A DNA stretch of 64,000 nucleotides from Methanomicrobiales archaeon (GTDB taxonomy: Archaea > Halobacteriota > Methanomicrobia > Methanomicrobiales > Methanospirillaceae), in assembly GCA_012729535.1 (NCBI GenBank), contig JAAYCY010000066.1:1-64000 (forward strand), given 5' to 3'. The notes beneath the pieces are model-generated. The model was not told where the DNA came from. It made no database searches and worked only from the letters and a program-made list of their open reading frames with translations. This document shows positions 28,092 through 36,905 of the stretch, piece after piece. Within the stretch, counting starts at the first letter, position 1; every line of letters starts with the position of its first letter. The translations under genes and the position numbers were made by a program.

Positions 28092-28533
28092 TGTCGGTTT
28101 TGTATAATATCTGGCAGTATGATTACATGAGCATTCGTTTTGAATATCAGTACCGAAAGGAAAAAATGCAATAAAAGAATGGGGGGTTATTCAGTTATTT
28201 TGTGCAGCTGCTTTTTTCGGAGCAGTCAAATATGTGGGTTGGGATGTGGGGGGTGTTGGGACGAATGACAAATTCAGAATCTCTGCTCCGAAATGTCTCT
28301 GCACACTTACAAGGTCAGAAGATGAGTATATGAGGTTTCGGTAAACAGGGTGAAAGTGAAAAATCAGATAATTCAATGGAAAATTCATGAGTCCGGACAC
28401 TGTTTTTTTCAGTTTAAGGCTTCATATGGGTCTTATTAAAATTCTGTTCACTTTCGCAGAAGTTACATTTTCTCATCAAGTACTAATAAAGAAGCGTGAT
28501 GGGTGACCATCATAATGTGGAATTTGTCAGTCG
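28092..28533. other. Divergent intergenic region between the DUF2703 gene and dinB
   Basis: This 442-base stretch holds a minus-strand TATA-like ATATTATAC (near 28115) for the DUF2703 gene, one copy of a 19-base repeated motif (28342-28360), and its 9-base arm again inverted at 28447-28455. A 69-codon minus-strand frame (28191-28400) lacks a ribosome-binding site; its C-terminal part is Pro/Ala-rich and does not look like a conserved protein. Confidence 0.5.
28342..28360 (+). repeat. 19-base dispersed motif, copy 1
   Basis: TAAACAGGGTGAAAGTGAA occurs here and again, identically, at 48283-48301. Both copies lie in divergent intergenic regions beside Cys-rich or redox proteins. Its GAAAGTGAA arm (28352-28360) is inverted at 28447-28455. 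The function is unknown; a shared regulator site or a mobile-element relic are possible. Confidence 0.6.
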
Positions 28534-29607
28534 ATGAGAGAGAAGATAATACTCCACCTGGATATGGATTCATTTTATGCTTCTGTTGAAATCCGCGAAA
28601 ATCCTGCATTATCGGGTCTTCCTGTAATTATTGGTGCAGATCCCATGGAGGGAAAAGGACGGGGTGTTGTCAGTACCTGTTCATATGAGGCAAGATCGTA
28701 TGGGATTCATTCTGGTATGCCAATATCACAGGCATATCATCTTTGTCCCCAGGCCGTTTTTCTTCCTCCTATCATGAAAAAATATGTTCGTGTATCAGAA
28801 TCAATCATGCAGGTACTTCGTGATATTGGTGGTGAAATTGAACAGGTATCAATTGATGAAGCGTACCTAAACCTGAGTACGGACATTTCATATGAAAATG
28901 CTGCTGAACACGCTGCAAAAATTAAACAAAAAATTCGAGAAAGTGAAGGTCTTACCTGTTCAGTTGGGATTGCTCCATCCAGGACCTATGCCAAGATGGC
29001 ATCAGAACACCACAAACCAGATGGATTAACAGTACTACCCCCGGACCAGGTATATGGATTTTTGTCTGCCCTCCCTGTTCATGCAATACCAGGTATTGGG
29101 AAAAAATCCGCCCAGATCCTGATAAATGCGGGAATTATTTTAATTGGTGATATTGCCAGGATAGATGTCCAGATTCTCCAGGAGATTTTTGGCAGTAATG
29201 CAGTGCGTCTCAAGGAAATTGCTCTTGGGACTGACCGGGAAGGACTTCGTATATCTGGTCCCAGAAGATCTATCAGTCGTGATCATACTTTTCAGGTAAA
29301 TATTGATGATGCAACCCAAATCATGAAATATCTGGATCAAATGGTCATGTCATTATGCCAGGAACTGCAAGAGAGGAACATGTATTCGCGCACCATTGGC
29401 ATCAGAATTCGAAACCAGAATTTTCATACCCGTACTAAATCCATAACAATGATTCAACCCTCCCGGGATTTTCGCATTTTGCAAAAAACCATTAATCTCT
29501 TGTTTTCTGACATATGGACAGGTGAACCTGTGCGTCTTATCGGTGTCCGATGTTCTGGTCTGGTAAGGTTAAACCCGGTACAAAAAACCCTGCAGGACTA
29601 TTTTTAG
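28534..29607 (+). CDS. dinB: DNA polymerase IV (Y-family)
   Basis: This 357-aa translesion polymerase begins IILHLDMDSFYASVEI with the first metal aspartates, and has SIDEAYL with the catalytic Asp-Glu. Two helix-hairpin-helix/finger segments follow (HAIPGIGKKSAQIL). The C-terminus ends QKTLQDYF, an exact PCNA-interacting peptide (Qxx-aliphatic-xx-aromatic-aromatic), so it should dock on the PCNA of this organism. Confidence 0.95.
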   Translation: MREKIILHLDMDSFYASVEIRENPALSGLPVIIGADPMEGKGRGVVSTCSYEARSYGIHSGMPISQAYHLCPQAVFLPPIMKKYVRVSESIMQVLRDIGGEIEQVSIDEAYLNLSTDISYENAAEHAAKIKQKIRESEGLTCSVGIAPSRTYAKMASEHHKPDGLTVLPPDQVYGFLSALPVHAIPGIGKKSAQILINAGIILIGDIARIDVQILQEIFGSNAVRLKEIALGTDREGLRISGPRRSISRDHTFQVNIDDATQIMKYLDQMVMSLCQELQERNMYSRTIGIRIRNQNFHTRTKSITMIQPSRDFRILQKTINLLFSDIWTGEPVRLIGVRCSGLVRLNPVQKTLQDYF

Positions 29608-29690
29608 ATGGGAATGTCTGACTAGTATATATATATGTCCTGAGCGTTAAAAAACAAGGATTGATAAATTTATTAATTAGATATACTACT

Positions 29691-29993
29691 ATGGGAGCGT
29701 CAGGGGGTCATTTTGATAGCGGGAGATGGGTTGAGGATAAAGAACCCGAATCAGCACCTGCTGGGGTCGACGAGCATATTGAAACACGACTTCGATCGGC
29801 AGCTGGTAATATTGGAAAGGGTATTGATGAATTAATTTCTGCGGGAGCCGATTTGATCAATACCCCCGAAGGTAGACAAACTATTGGACGGAAACTTGAT
29901 GGGATATGCGGGGACATCATGCAAACCTGTGATGATATCCGTCAGGAAAGTATGGAGTTTATAAAGCAGGCACGTGATCGTATTATTAAATAA
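29691..29993 (+). CDS. Small hydrophilic protein (100 aa)
   Basis: This soluble protein starts MGASGGHFDSGRWVEDKE, a leader common to a group of small methanogen proteins of unknown function. The rest is helical with an alternating charged pattern. The start at 29691 is favoured because it opens with the recognised leader; the frame can extend ten residues upstream. A TATATATATA stretch near 29625 could serve as promoter. Confidence 0.6.
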   Translation: MGASGGHFDSGRWVEDKEPESAPAGVDEHIETRLRSAAGNIGKGIDELISAGADLINTPEGRQTIGRKLDGICGDIMQTCDDIRQESMEFIKQARDRIIK

Positions 29994-30053
29994 GCGATCA
30001 GGTACCTCACAGAATACCAGCGCACTCTGCTCTTTGCACATTCGGTTTCAATT

Positions 30054-30296
30054 ATGCCCAAATGGCTAGATGTTGGTGTACAGATAATTAATCTGGATTA
30101 CATTCAAAAATTCCTTGTCGTAGAAGTAACGAAGGAAAGAAAAGGGCAGGTCGTCGTTGAAAAAGCAATACTCCGTGCTCATTTGAAAGATGGAGAACAG
30201 GTCAATATTGCAGCATTTAAAAATAAACTGGATGCTGTTACCTGGATAAGAACCCGTTTGAGAAATAATGAAGAAAAAGTAATCCAAGTCCGGTAA
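30054..30296 (+). CDS. Small protein (80 aa), unknown
   Basis: This 80-aa soluble protein has a beta-rich first half (WLDVGVQIINLDYIQKFLVVEV) and a helical second half. I do not recognise a family. It is followed 90 bases later by the aldolase gene and may or may not share its promoter. Confidence 0.6.
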   Translation: MPKWLDVGVQIINLDYIQKFLVVEVTKERKGQVVVEKAILRAHLKDGEQVNIAAFKNKLDAVTWIRTRLRNNEEKVIQVR

Positions 30297-30385
30297 ATGT
30301 AAGGAAAAATTTATTCACATTTTGTCATCTTTCTGCACCTATCATATAAGTAACGTTTATCTGTACAAAAAGTGAGAGAAATGGC

Positions 30386-31297
30386 ATGAGCAAAGCCTAT
30401 GCAGTTCCACTGGATGTACCGAAAAGTGAACAGGATACGTATATACGCAATATTAAAACGATAACCCATGATTCTGGTCGCCTCATGCTTTTTGCCGGAG
30501 ATCAAAAGATTGAACATCTGAATGATGATTTTTTTGGAGAGGGGATACACCCTGATGACCACGATCCCGAGCACCTTTTCCGGATTGCATCAAAAGCAAA
30601 AATTGGTTGTCTGGCTGTTCAACTGGGATTAATAGCGAAGTATGGGGCGGATTATCCAAAAATTCCATACCTGGTTAAGATAAATTCAAAGACCCATCTT
30701 GTTCCTACTTCACAGCACGAACCTTTTTCTAACCTTCTTCATACGGTTGACCAGGTAGTAACATTCAGGAAGACTAGTAAACTCAACATTCTCGGAATCG
30801 GTTACACAATATACCTGGGTTCAGAATATGAATCATCAATGCTTCAGGCAGCGGCCCAGGCTATTTTTGAAGCACATCGTAATGGTCTTATAACTGTTCT
30901 CTGGATTTATCCCCGTGGAAAAGCTGTTGGAAACGAAAAAGATTCTCACCTCATTGCTGGTGCAGCAGGGGTTGCAGCCTGTCTTGGAGCAGATTTTGTA
31001 AAGGTAAACCCCCCTAAAGCTGAAGGAGTATCTTCAGCAGAACTGATAAAGGAAGCAACACTGGCAGCGGGGCGGACAAAAGTAGTATGTGCCGGAGGAT
31101 CCAGTGTTGATGCCTCAGCATTCCTTACTCAGCTCTGGGAACAGATCCATGTGGGTGGATGCAGTGGAAATGCCACCGGGAGAAATATCCATCAAAAACC
31201 TCTCGATGAGGCGGTTCGGATGTGTAATGCAATCTATGCAATAACCGTGGATGGAGCTTCTATTGAAGATGCAATCAGGATCTATCATGGTGAATAA
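30386..31297 (+). CDS. fba: Fructose-bisphosphate aldolase, class I archaeal type
   Basis: This 303-aa DeoC/FbaB-family aldolase cleaves or condenses fructose 1,6-bisphosphate through a lysine Schiff base; the lysine is in DFVKVNPP. The N-terminal AGDQKIEHLNDDF and the phosphate-binding VVCAGGSS and GNATGRNIHQ are characteristic. It overlaps the phosphofructokinase gene by 11 bases, so the two are one glycolytic/gluconeogenic unit. Confidence 0.93.
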   Translation: MSKAYAVPLDVPKSEQDTYIRNIKTITHDSGRLMLFAGDQKIEHLNDDFFGEGIHPDDHDPEHLFRIASKAKIGCLAVQLGLIAKYGADYPKIPYLVKINSKTHLVPTSQHEPFSNLLHTVDQVVTFRKTSKLNILGIGYTIYLGSEYESSMLQAAAQAIFEAHRNGLITVLWIYPRGKAVGNEKDSHLIAGAAGVAACLGADFVKVNPPKAEGVSSAELIKEATLAAGRTKVVCAGGSSVDASAFLTQLWEQIHVGGCSGNATGRNIHQKPLDEAVRMCNAIYAITVDGASIEDAIRIYHGE

Positions 31298-32333
31298 GAC
31301 TGATCCCCTCAAAACTATTGGTATACTGACTGGAGGAGGAGATTGTCCCGGCCTGAATGCAGTAATCAGGGCGGTTGTCAAGACATCTAACCTGTATGGG
31401 TATTCCGTTATTGGTATCCGTAATGGGTGGAAAGGAATCGTTGAAGGTGATGTCGAGCCACTGACAGAATTTTCAGTCACCGGAATTCTGCCAAAAGGAG
31501 GTACAATACTTGGAACTTCCCGGACAAACCCTCTGAAAAGTGAAGAGCATACCCAGCAGATGCTGACCAACATCAAAAAATTTGGTATTGATGCTATCGT
31601 TGCAGTAGGCGGGGATGATACTCTGAGTGTTGCAACCCGTCTGCACCAGATGAATATACCTGTTGTGGGAATTCCCAAAACTATTGACAATGATTTATCC
31701 GGAACTGATTATACTTTCGGCTTTGATACTGCAGTATCAATCGTTACCGATGCAATTGACAGGCTACATACAACAGCAGAATCGCACCACCGGATAATGG
31801 TCCTTGAAGTTATGGGACGACATGCAGGGTGGATTGCAACCATGGCCGGAATTGCCGGGGGTGCTGATCAGATCTTAATACCTGAGGTTCCATTTGATAT
31901 TGAAGATATATGCGAAGGACTTCGTATGCGTCGTGAGAGAGGGAAAAAATTCTCCATTGTAGTTATCGCAGAAGGGGCAAAACCCAAGGATATGGCAGGA
32001 TTTGCAACAACTTCCTCAAAAGTGGATGAATTCGGGCATGAACAGCTTGGTGGAATTGGCCACCTCCTGGGCAGGGCAATCGAAGAACGTATCGGATCAG
32101 AGACACGGGTTACCGTACTTGGTCATGTTCAGCGCGGAGGTACTCCAACAGCACATGACCGGGTTCTGGCAACCAGATACGGAGTAAAGGCTGTGGAACA
32201 GTTACATGAGGGAAAATTTGGAGTTATGGTGGCACTTCAGGGAGATAAAATCATCTCAATTCCTCTTAGTGATGCAATAACCCAGAAAAAAGTAGATCCC
32301 GACCTATACGAAATGGCCAGGATTTTTTACTAA
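31287..32333 (+). CDS. 6-phosphofructokinase, probable PPi-dependent type
   Basis: This 348-aa PfkA-family enzyme phosphorylates fructose 6-phosphate. It has ILTGGGDCPGLNAVIR at the N-terminus and the catalytic TIDND. At the positions that decide phosphoryl donor it has Asp111 (in GGDDT) and Lys131 (in PKTIDND), 20 residues apart; ATP enzymes usually have Gly at both, PPi enzymes Asp and Lys. This favours a reversible PPi enzyme. It overlaps fba by 11 bases. The ATG at 31287 is chosen because the upstream frame lies in fba. Confidence 0.9.
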   Translation: MVNKTDPLKTIGILTGGGDCPGLNAVIRAVVKTSNLYGYSVIGIRNGWKGIVEGDVEPLTEFSVTGILPKGGTILGTSRTNPLKSEEHTQQMLTNIKKFGIDAIVAVGGDDTLSVATRLHQMNIPVVGIPKTIDNDLSGTDYTFGFDTAVSIVTDAIDRLHTTAESHHRIMVLEVMGRHAGWIATMAGIAGGADQILIPEVPFDIEDICEGLRMRRERGKKFSIVVIAEGAKPKDMAGFATTSSKVDEFGHEQLGGIGHLLGRAIEERIGSETRVTVLGHVQRGGTPTAHDRVLATRYGVKAVEQLHEGKFGVMVALQGDKIISIPLSDAITQKKVDPDLYEMARIFY

Positions 32334-32341
32334 TTTTTTCA

Positions 32342-33223
32342 TTACTTTCCAATTTTAACCAGAATTTCTTCAAGTGATGGATACTTGGATTCAATTCGTT
32401 CCACTGTTCCTCCCCTGTTAGTGATACTACTTGTCATTTCATTGAGTTCTTCAATAGAATAGGCAACTGATATCCAGAGATTTCCATTCTGCTCTGCTAT
32501 AATTTCAGGAATTATTTCATCCGGGTATATATACCAAATTTCATATCTGATTGATCCAAATTGTTCGCGCAGTTCCGGCATTGTTCCATATACAACCACC
32601 TTTCCTCGTTTTAGTATCATAATGTGGTCACATATTTCTTCAACCTGGGCAAGATTATGTGCAGAGAGAATGATTGTCTTACCTTCTGTTCTGAGCTGCT
32701 TGAGATATTCAATAATAAAACGGGTAGTCATGGGATCAAGTCCTGAACCCGGTTCATCATAGATTAGAATGGAAGGGTCATGGATGAGCGATCTCGCAAT
32801 TGCAACTTTCCGTTTCATACCTTTCGAGAGGTTACCTAGGCGTTTCTCATCGGGCTGAAGAGATAATTGTGCCAACAACAGGTCAGCCCGTGCATTGATG
32901 GTTGTTTTATCCAATCCGTAGATCTCTCCAAAAAAGGACAGGTAATCAGGAACAAGCATGGTTTCATACAATCTTGACTCTTCAGGGAGGTATCCTATCC
33001 GTGATCGAATCTGTATCGGATCACTAATAAGATCAACATTATTGATCAAAAGAGAGCCTGAAGTTGGAAGGATGAGACCTGACAGGATCTTAAGAAGAGT
33101 GGTTTTGCCAGCACCGTTATGTCCGATTATTCCAAATATCTCTCCTTCCCTGCAGGTAAATGAAACATCGGAAAGGGCAGAAATATCTCCGTACTGTTTG
33201 GTAAGGAAGGATGCCTCTATCAT
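32342..33223 (-). CDS. ABC transporter ATP-binding protein
   Basis: This 293-aa ATPase resembles NatA/CcmA-type exporters: Walker A GHNGAGKTT, signature LSKGMKRK (a Met-Lys variant), Walker B ILIYDEPGSGLD. It is divergent from, and 80 bases away from, the permease gene at 33304, so it most likely powers the permeases on the other strand. Confidence 0.92.
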   Translation of the reverse strand: MIEASFLTKQYGDISALSDVSFTCREGEIFGIIGHNGAGKTTLLKILSGLILPTSGSLLINNVDLISDPIQIRSRIGYLPEESRLYETMLVPDYLSFFGEIYGLDKTTINARADLLLAQLSLQPDEKRLGNLSKGMKRKVAIARSLIHDPSILIYDEPGSGLDPMTTRFIIEYLKQLRTEGKTIILSAHNLAQVEEICDHIMILKRGKVVVYGTMPELREQFGSIRYEIWYIYPDEIIPEIIAEQNGNLWISVAYSIEELNEMTSSITNRGGTVERIESKYPSLEEILVKIGK

Positions 33224-33303
33224 ACTGATGTATGCTCCTTGTTTCTCTTACATTAAAGAGTTACGGTAAGAATTGATATATAATACCGGCGAACTATCAC
33301 GCA

Positions 33304-35118
33304 ATGGAGGCAGTACATCAACTCCTTACCATAGCAATATGGGAGATTAAACGGTTTTCCAAAACGATGACCCGTGATCTCCTTCCTGTTGCAATAGTGC
33401 TCCTGGTACTTCTTGTTGCAGTCAGTGGTTTTACTGCCCAAAAAGGAATTCACCTCCAGGACGGGATGTACCGCATTGGCATTGACAGTCCGATATACCT
33501 TGATATTATCGGTAGTGATCCCAGGTACCTGGCTTATTCTCTTCCATCTGATGTTCAAAATATTCGTGCACTTGGCCTTGACCTTGCGATACGGACTGGT
33601 TCCCTCCTCCGAACAAATAGTGATAAAGGAGCAGCAGCACAGAAGAGTTTTGAAAGGGACTACCAGTCATACCAGGACTATTTATACCGGCAGCAGGAAG
33701 ACCTCTTTGCATCATATCCAGTCTGGGTAGACAGCGAATATGTTGTAAGTGAACTTGATTTTCTTGCAACCCAGAGCGGACAACAGATTTCTGCACCAAG
33801 ACGGGCAACTGATCAGCCTCCTGTGCCGGAAGAGCCAGAAATTGATATTGCTCTTCCTTCAGGTATTGCTCCTTCTGACATGGAAGATCTCCGAATACAA
33901 CTTGAAATGGAAGCAGCGAGGGGAACAGATCAACTTGGACGTTATACCGATATAATTCAGCAACAGGAAGCACTTGGGGATATCAGAATTCCTTCAATGC
34001 TCTCACCACCTCTGCCATTTGATACGATTATTTTTATTTTCGTCTTTATTTTTCCACTCTATTTTTCATCACAGTTTTTCATGATGAGTATCATGAATGA
34101 GAGGACTCTCCGGCAGGGTGAAGCACTGATTGCCTCACCAGTGAGTCCTTCAATTATTATTTTAGGGAAAATGCTTCCTTATGCTGGTGGTATGGTTCTC
34201 ATAGTAATGGCAATACTCTGTTCGGTCAAGGCCGATATTGCTGCAATTCTTCCCTTAATTCCTGTTATATTGTTTTTTTTGTCGTTTGCATTGTTTATAG
34301 GGATGGTGTCACGCAGCTACAAGGAATTATCCTTCATCTCTATTTTTTTCTCTACAATAGCAACATCATACCTCTTCTTTCCCAGTATTTTTGCAAACGT
34401 CCATATTGTAAGTCTTCTCTCCCCCGTAACTCTGGTAGTGCATGTCATTGATGGAACCGGGTACACCCTGACAGACTATCTCTATTCGACAACGCTCTTT
34501 TATTTAACCAGTATTATCCTTTTTGTTGTTTGTGTTCAGAATTTTCATGAAGAACAGTTGTTCACAGAAAAAAGCCTGCATGAAACAGTGGCTCTTTACC
34601 TTGGTGCTCTTATTTCCACAAGATACTGGTATTTCTCTCTGATTCTGATCACGGTAATGACAATTCCTTTTGTATTCATGGCACAAATGATGTACCTGGT
34701 TCTTTTTTTTAATCTCCCGATGCCCTTTTCCTTAATTCTAATTATGGTTCTTGCTGCATTAACCGAGGAACTTGTAAAAGCTGCAGGATTTATCGGTCTT
34801 ATCACCCACCGTCACCCTGCCCTTTCATGGCGGGTAGTAATCCTGTCTGCATTTCTTATTGGTTTTGGATTTTTACTTGGTGAAAAACTCCTCTTGTTTG
34901 CTACGATATCACAGATAGCAGACTCAATCTTTGGAGCCGCCCTCTTTCTTTCCGTTGGTCTTCTCTGGATACCATTCCTCCTCCATTCAGGAACAGTTCT
35001 CATAACCGGGATCACCCTGAAGATCTGGGGGAGGGGGGCACTCCCTCTTGGAGTAATCGTTGCAACAATTGTCCATACGGTTTACAACCTGTACATGCTC
35101 AGGGGGTGGGTCTGGTGA
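33304..35118 (+). CDS. ABC-2 permease fused to PrsW-like intramembrane protease
   Basis: This 604-aa membrane protein starts with an ABC-2 permease: one helix, a large external loop (about residues 38-235), then a helical bundle to about 440. The last 150 residues form a PrsW-like protease: LTEELVK (Glu488, Glu489, Lys492), GFGFLLGE (Glu527), LLHSGT (His561) and IVHTVYN (His591, Asn595). All four PrsW motifs are in order. One reading frame carries both, with no internal stop. It is coupled (GTGA overlap) to a second permease and adjacent to the ATPase. Confidence 0.88.
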   Translation: MEAVHQLLTIAIWEIKRFSKTMTRDLLPVAIVLLVLLVAVSGFTAQKGIHLQDGMYRIGIDSPIYLDIIGSDPRYLAYSLPSDVQNIRALGLDLAIRTGSLLRTNSDKGAAAQKSFERDYQSYQDYLYRQQEDLFASYPVWVDSEYVVSELDFLATQSGQQISAPRRATDQPPVPEEPEIDIALPSGIAPSDMEDLRIQLEMEAARGTDQLGRYTDIIQQQEALGDIRIPSMLSPPLPFDTIIFIFVFIFPLYFSSQFFMMSIMNERTLRQGEALIASPVSPSIIILGKMLPYAGGMVLIVMAILCSVKADIAAILPLIPVILFFLSFALFIGMVSRSYKELSFISIFFSTIATSYLFFPSIFANVHIVSLLSPVTLVVHVIDGTGYTLTDYLYSTTLFYLTSIILFVVCVQNFHEEQLFTEKSLHETVALYLGALISTRYWYFSLILITVMTIPFVFMAQMMYLVLFFNLPMPFSLILIMVLAALTEELVKAAGFIGLITHRHPALSWRVVILSAFLIGFGFLLGEKLLLFATISQIADSIFGAALFLSVGLLWIPFLLHSGTVLITGITLKIWGRGALPLGVIVATIVHTVYNLYMLRGWVW

Positions 35119-36182
35119 ACTTATCCCTGGTTCGTATCATCGCAATAAAAGAGCTGAAAAGTATCAGGTCTGAAAAAACAATCATACTGGCAATTCTACT
35201 TCAACTCTTCATTGCCATGTTCTCATCATTTCTGATGGTTGGTCTTTCTGCAATGTACGATCCTTCAATGTATGGCAGGATAACCGGCATCCAGTATGGT
35301 GTGGGATTTGTTGGAAATGAGACGATACTTTTTGATCTTTTTGAGAAAGAACCTTCGTTTAAACCTTATAGGATGGACCCGGGCATTGCTCTTGGTGCTT
35401 TAAAAGAGAGACAACTTGCTGCAGTTGTTTGGCCTTCAGAAACGCTTCCTGACGCTGAAGATCCGGTGACCGTTACACTATATACCATCAGCAATGATAT
35501 TCAGTCCACGGTTATTGAAGTAAAAATAAAAGATATTCTTCTTGAATATGAGGAAATCCTGCGTGATATTCGAAAAGATCGAATGGATTTTCATCCGGTC
35601 CAAGTAACTCCATCTCGTCCGGTTGTGCAGAATTCATTTTACGAGTTCATTTATGGTCTTCTGATCCCGATGCTCCTTTTTATGCCAGCTATAATTTCTG
35701 CAGGACTTGTCATTGATCTGATTACAGAAGAATATCAGCAGCAGACACTTGACACCTTACGCTCCACTCCTGCAACCCTTGAAGAGATAGTATATGGGAA
35801 AATCCTGGCTTGCATCCTTCTTATTCCGTTTCAGGCAGGATTATGGCTGATCCTATTGACCATCAATGGAATTCACATAGTCTCACTAATTGAGGTTTTG
35901 TTGCATGTTGTCTTAACTTCAGCAGCATTGGTTTTGATTGCTGCTGCCATTGCTGTTTATTACCGTGACCGGACAAAAGCACAGTTTATCTTTTCAACCG
36001 CGGTAATAATCGTCCTGCTGCTTATTCTGGCATTTCCATCTAATCCGATTAACCTGATTGTCCTGTTAGCATCAGGTGGGGCACCATTCTATCATTGGGG
36101 TGTAATGGCAGCAATGGCCTCAGGATGTCTTATTATGATTATCCTGGTCCGCAATCTGGTAATGAAGATTGAATACCGGTAA
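35115..36182 (+). CDS. ABC-2 permease, second subunit
   Basis: This membrane protein of about 355 aa has one N-terminal helix, an external domain to about residue 175, and five or six C-terminal helices, the layout of NatB/ABC-2 exporters. It starts at a GTG that overlaps the TGA of the fused permease-protease gene (GTGA), with a G-rich ribosome-binding stretch just upstream; another GTG lies at 35106. It completes a three-gene exporter with the divergent ATPase. Confidence 0.85.
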   Translation: MNLSLVRIIAIKELKSIRSEKTIILAILLQLFIAMFSSFLMVGLSAMYDPSMYGRITGIQYGVGFVGNETILFDLFEKEPSFKPYRMDPGIALGALKERQLAAVVWPSETLPDAEDPVTVTLYTISNDIQSTVIEVKIKDILLEYEEILRDIRKDRMDFHPVQVTPSRPVVQNSFYEFIYGLLIPMLLFMPAIISAGLVIDLITEEYQQQTLDTLRSTPATLEEIVYGKILACILLIPFQAGLWLILLTINGIHIVSLIEVLLHVVLTSAALVLIAAAIAVYYRDRTKAQFIFSTAVIIVLLLILAFPSNPINLIVLLASGGAPFYHWGVMAAMASGCLIMIILVRNLVMKIEYR

Positions 36183-36196
36183 ATCCCTGATTATGG

Positions 36197-36781
36197 TTAT
36201 TCAAGGATTTCATGTTTTGCAGATGCTAGTTTTGGTTCTAATTTTGCTGCAGTCTGTAATGCCAAGTCCGCACGATCAGACAATCCTCCCGCCTTCATAA
36301 TTACCCCGGCATTAAACCAGATTTTTGGCATAGTTGGAAATGAAGAAAGTGCTTTTTCAATTGCAATGAGAGCTGCATCATAATTGCCAGTTTTATAATG
36401 GAGAACAGAAAGGTAATGCCACCGTATTGAAAAATCGTTGTGTTCCTCTGGGATATGGCTGAAATCACTGATTGCTCCTGTAATGTCCCCCGTTTTATAT
36501 TTAATAAAACCACGACGGAAAACATATTCCGGATTATCAGGAAATTGCCTGACAAGCACTTCAAAATCAATCAGAGCGTCCTGAAAAGCACCGGTATCAA
36601 GGTGGCACATCCCCCGATAGTATAGGATATCAAAATCATTTATACCTCCGACTATTGCATTACTAAAAAAAACGCAGGCCTCTTTCAAATCACCATCACG
36701 GAATTTTTTCAGGCCTTCGATGTATGCCTTTTTAGCCTGTTCGTCTACCCGTGTTTCTGCCTGGTTTTCCATATTATACAT
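36197..36781 (-). CDS. TPR-repeat protein (194 aa)
   Basis: This soluble protein consists of about four tetratricopeptide repeats, for example DILYYRGMCHLDTGAFQDAL and EYVFRRGFIKYKTGDITGAI. There is no signal peptide. The ATG at 36781 has GAGG about 13 bases upstream; the next ATG at 36772 is also possible. It is divergent from the double-prodomain gene. Confidence 0.82.
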   Translation of the reverse strand: MYNMENQAETRVDEQAKKAYIEGLKKFRDGDLKEACVFFSNAIVGGINDFDILYYRGMCHLDTGAFQDALIDFEVLVRQFPDNPEYVFRRGFIKYKTGDITGAISDFSHIPEEHNDFSIRWHYLSVLHYKTGNYDAALIAIEKALSSFPTMPKIWFNAGVIMKAGGLSDRADLALQTAAKLEPKLASAKHEILE

Positions 36782-36905
36782 GTTGCAGATTCCTCTATTT
36801 GAAATCATCATACAATATGCGGGAAATTATTTCCTGACTTTCATACTGGTTACTCTTTTAATGTATAACAAGCCTATTATCCCACAATCGCTAATAATCC
36901 TGATT

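Noticed and set aside
28191-28400. 69-aa minus-strand open frame
   Set aside because: No ribosome-binding site, and the sequence does not look conserved; the repeated 19-base motif lies within it.
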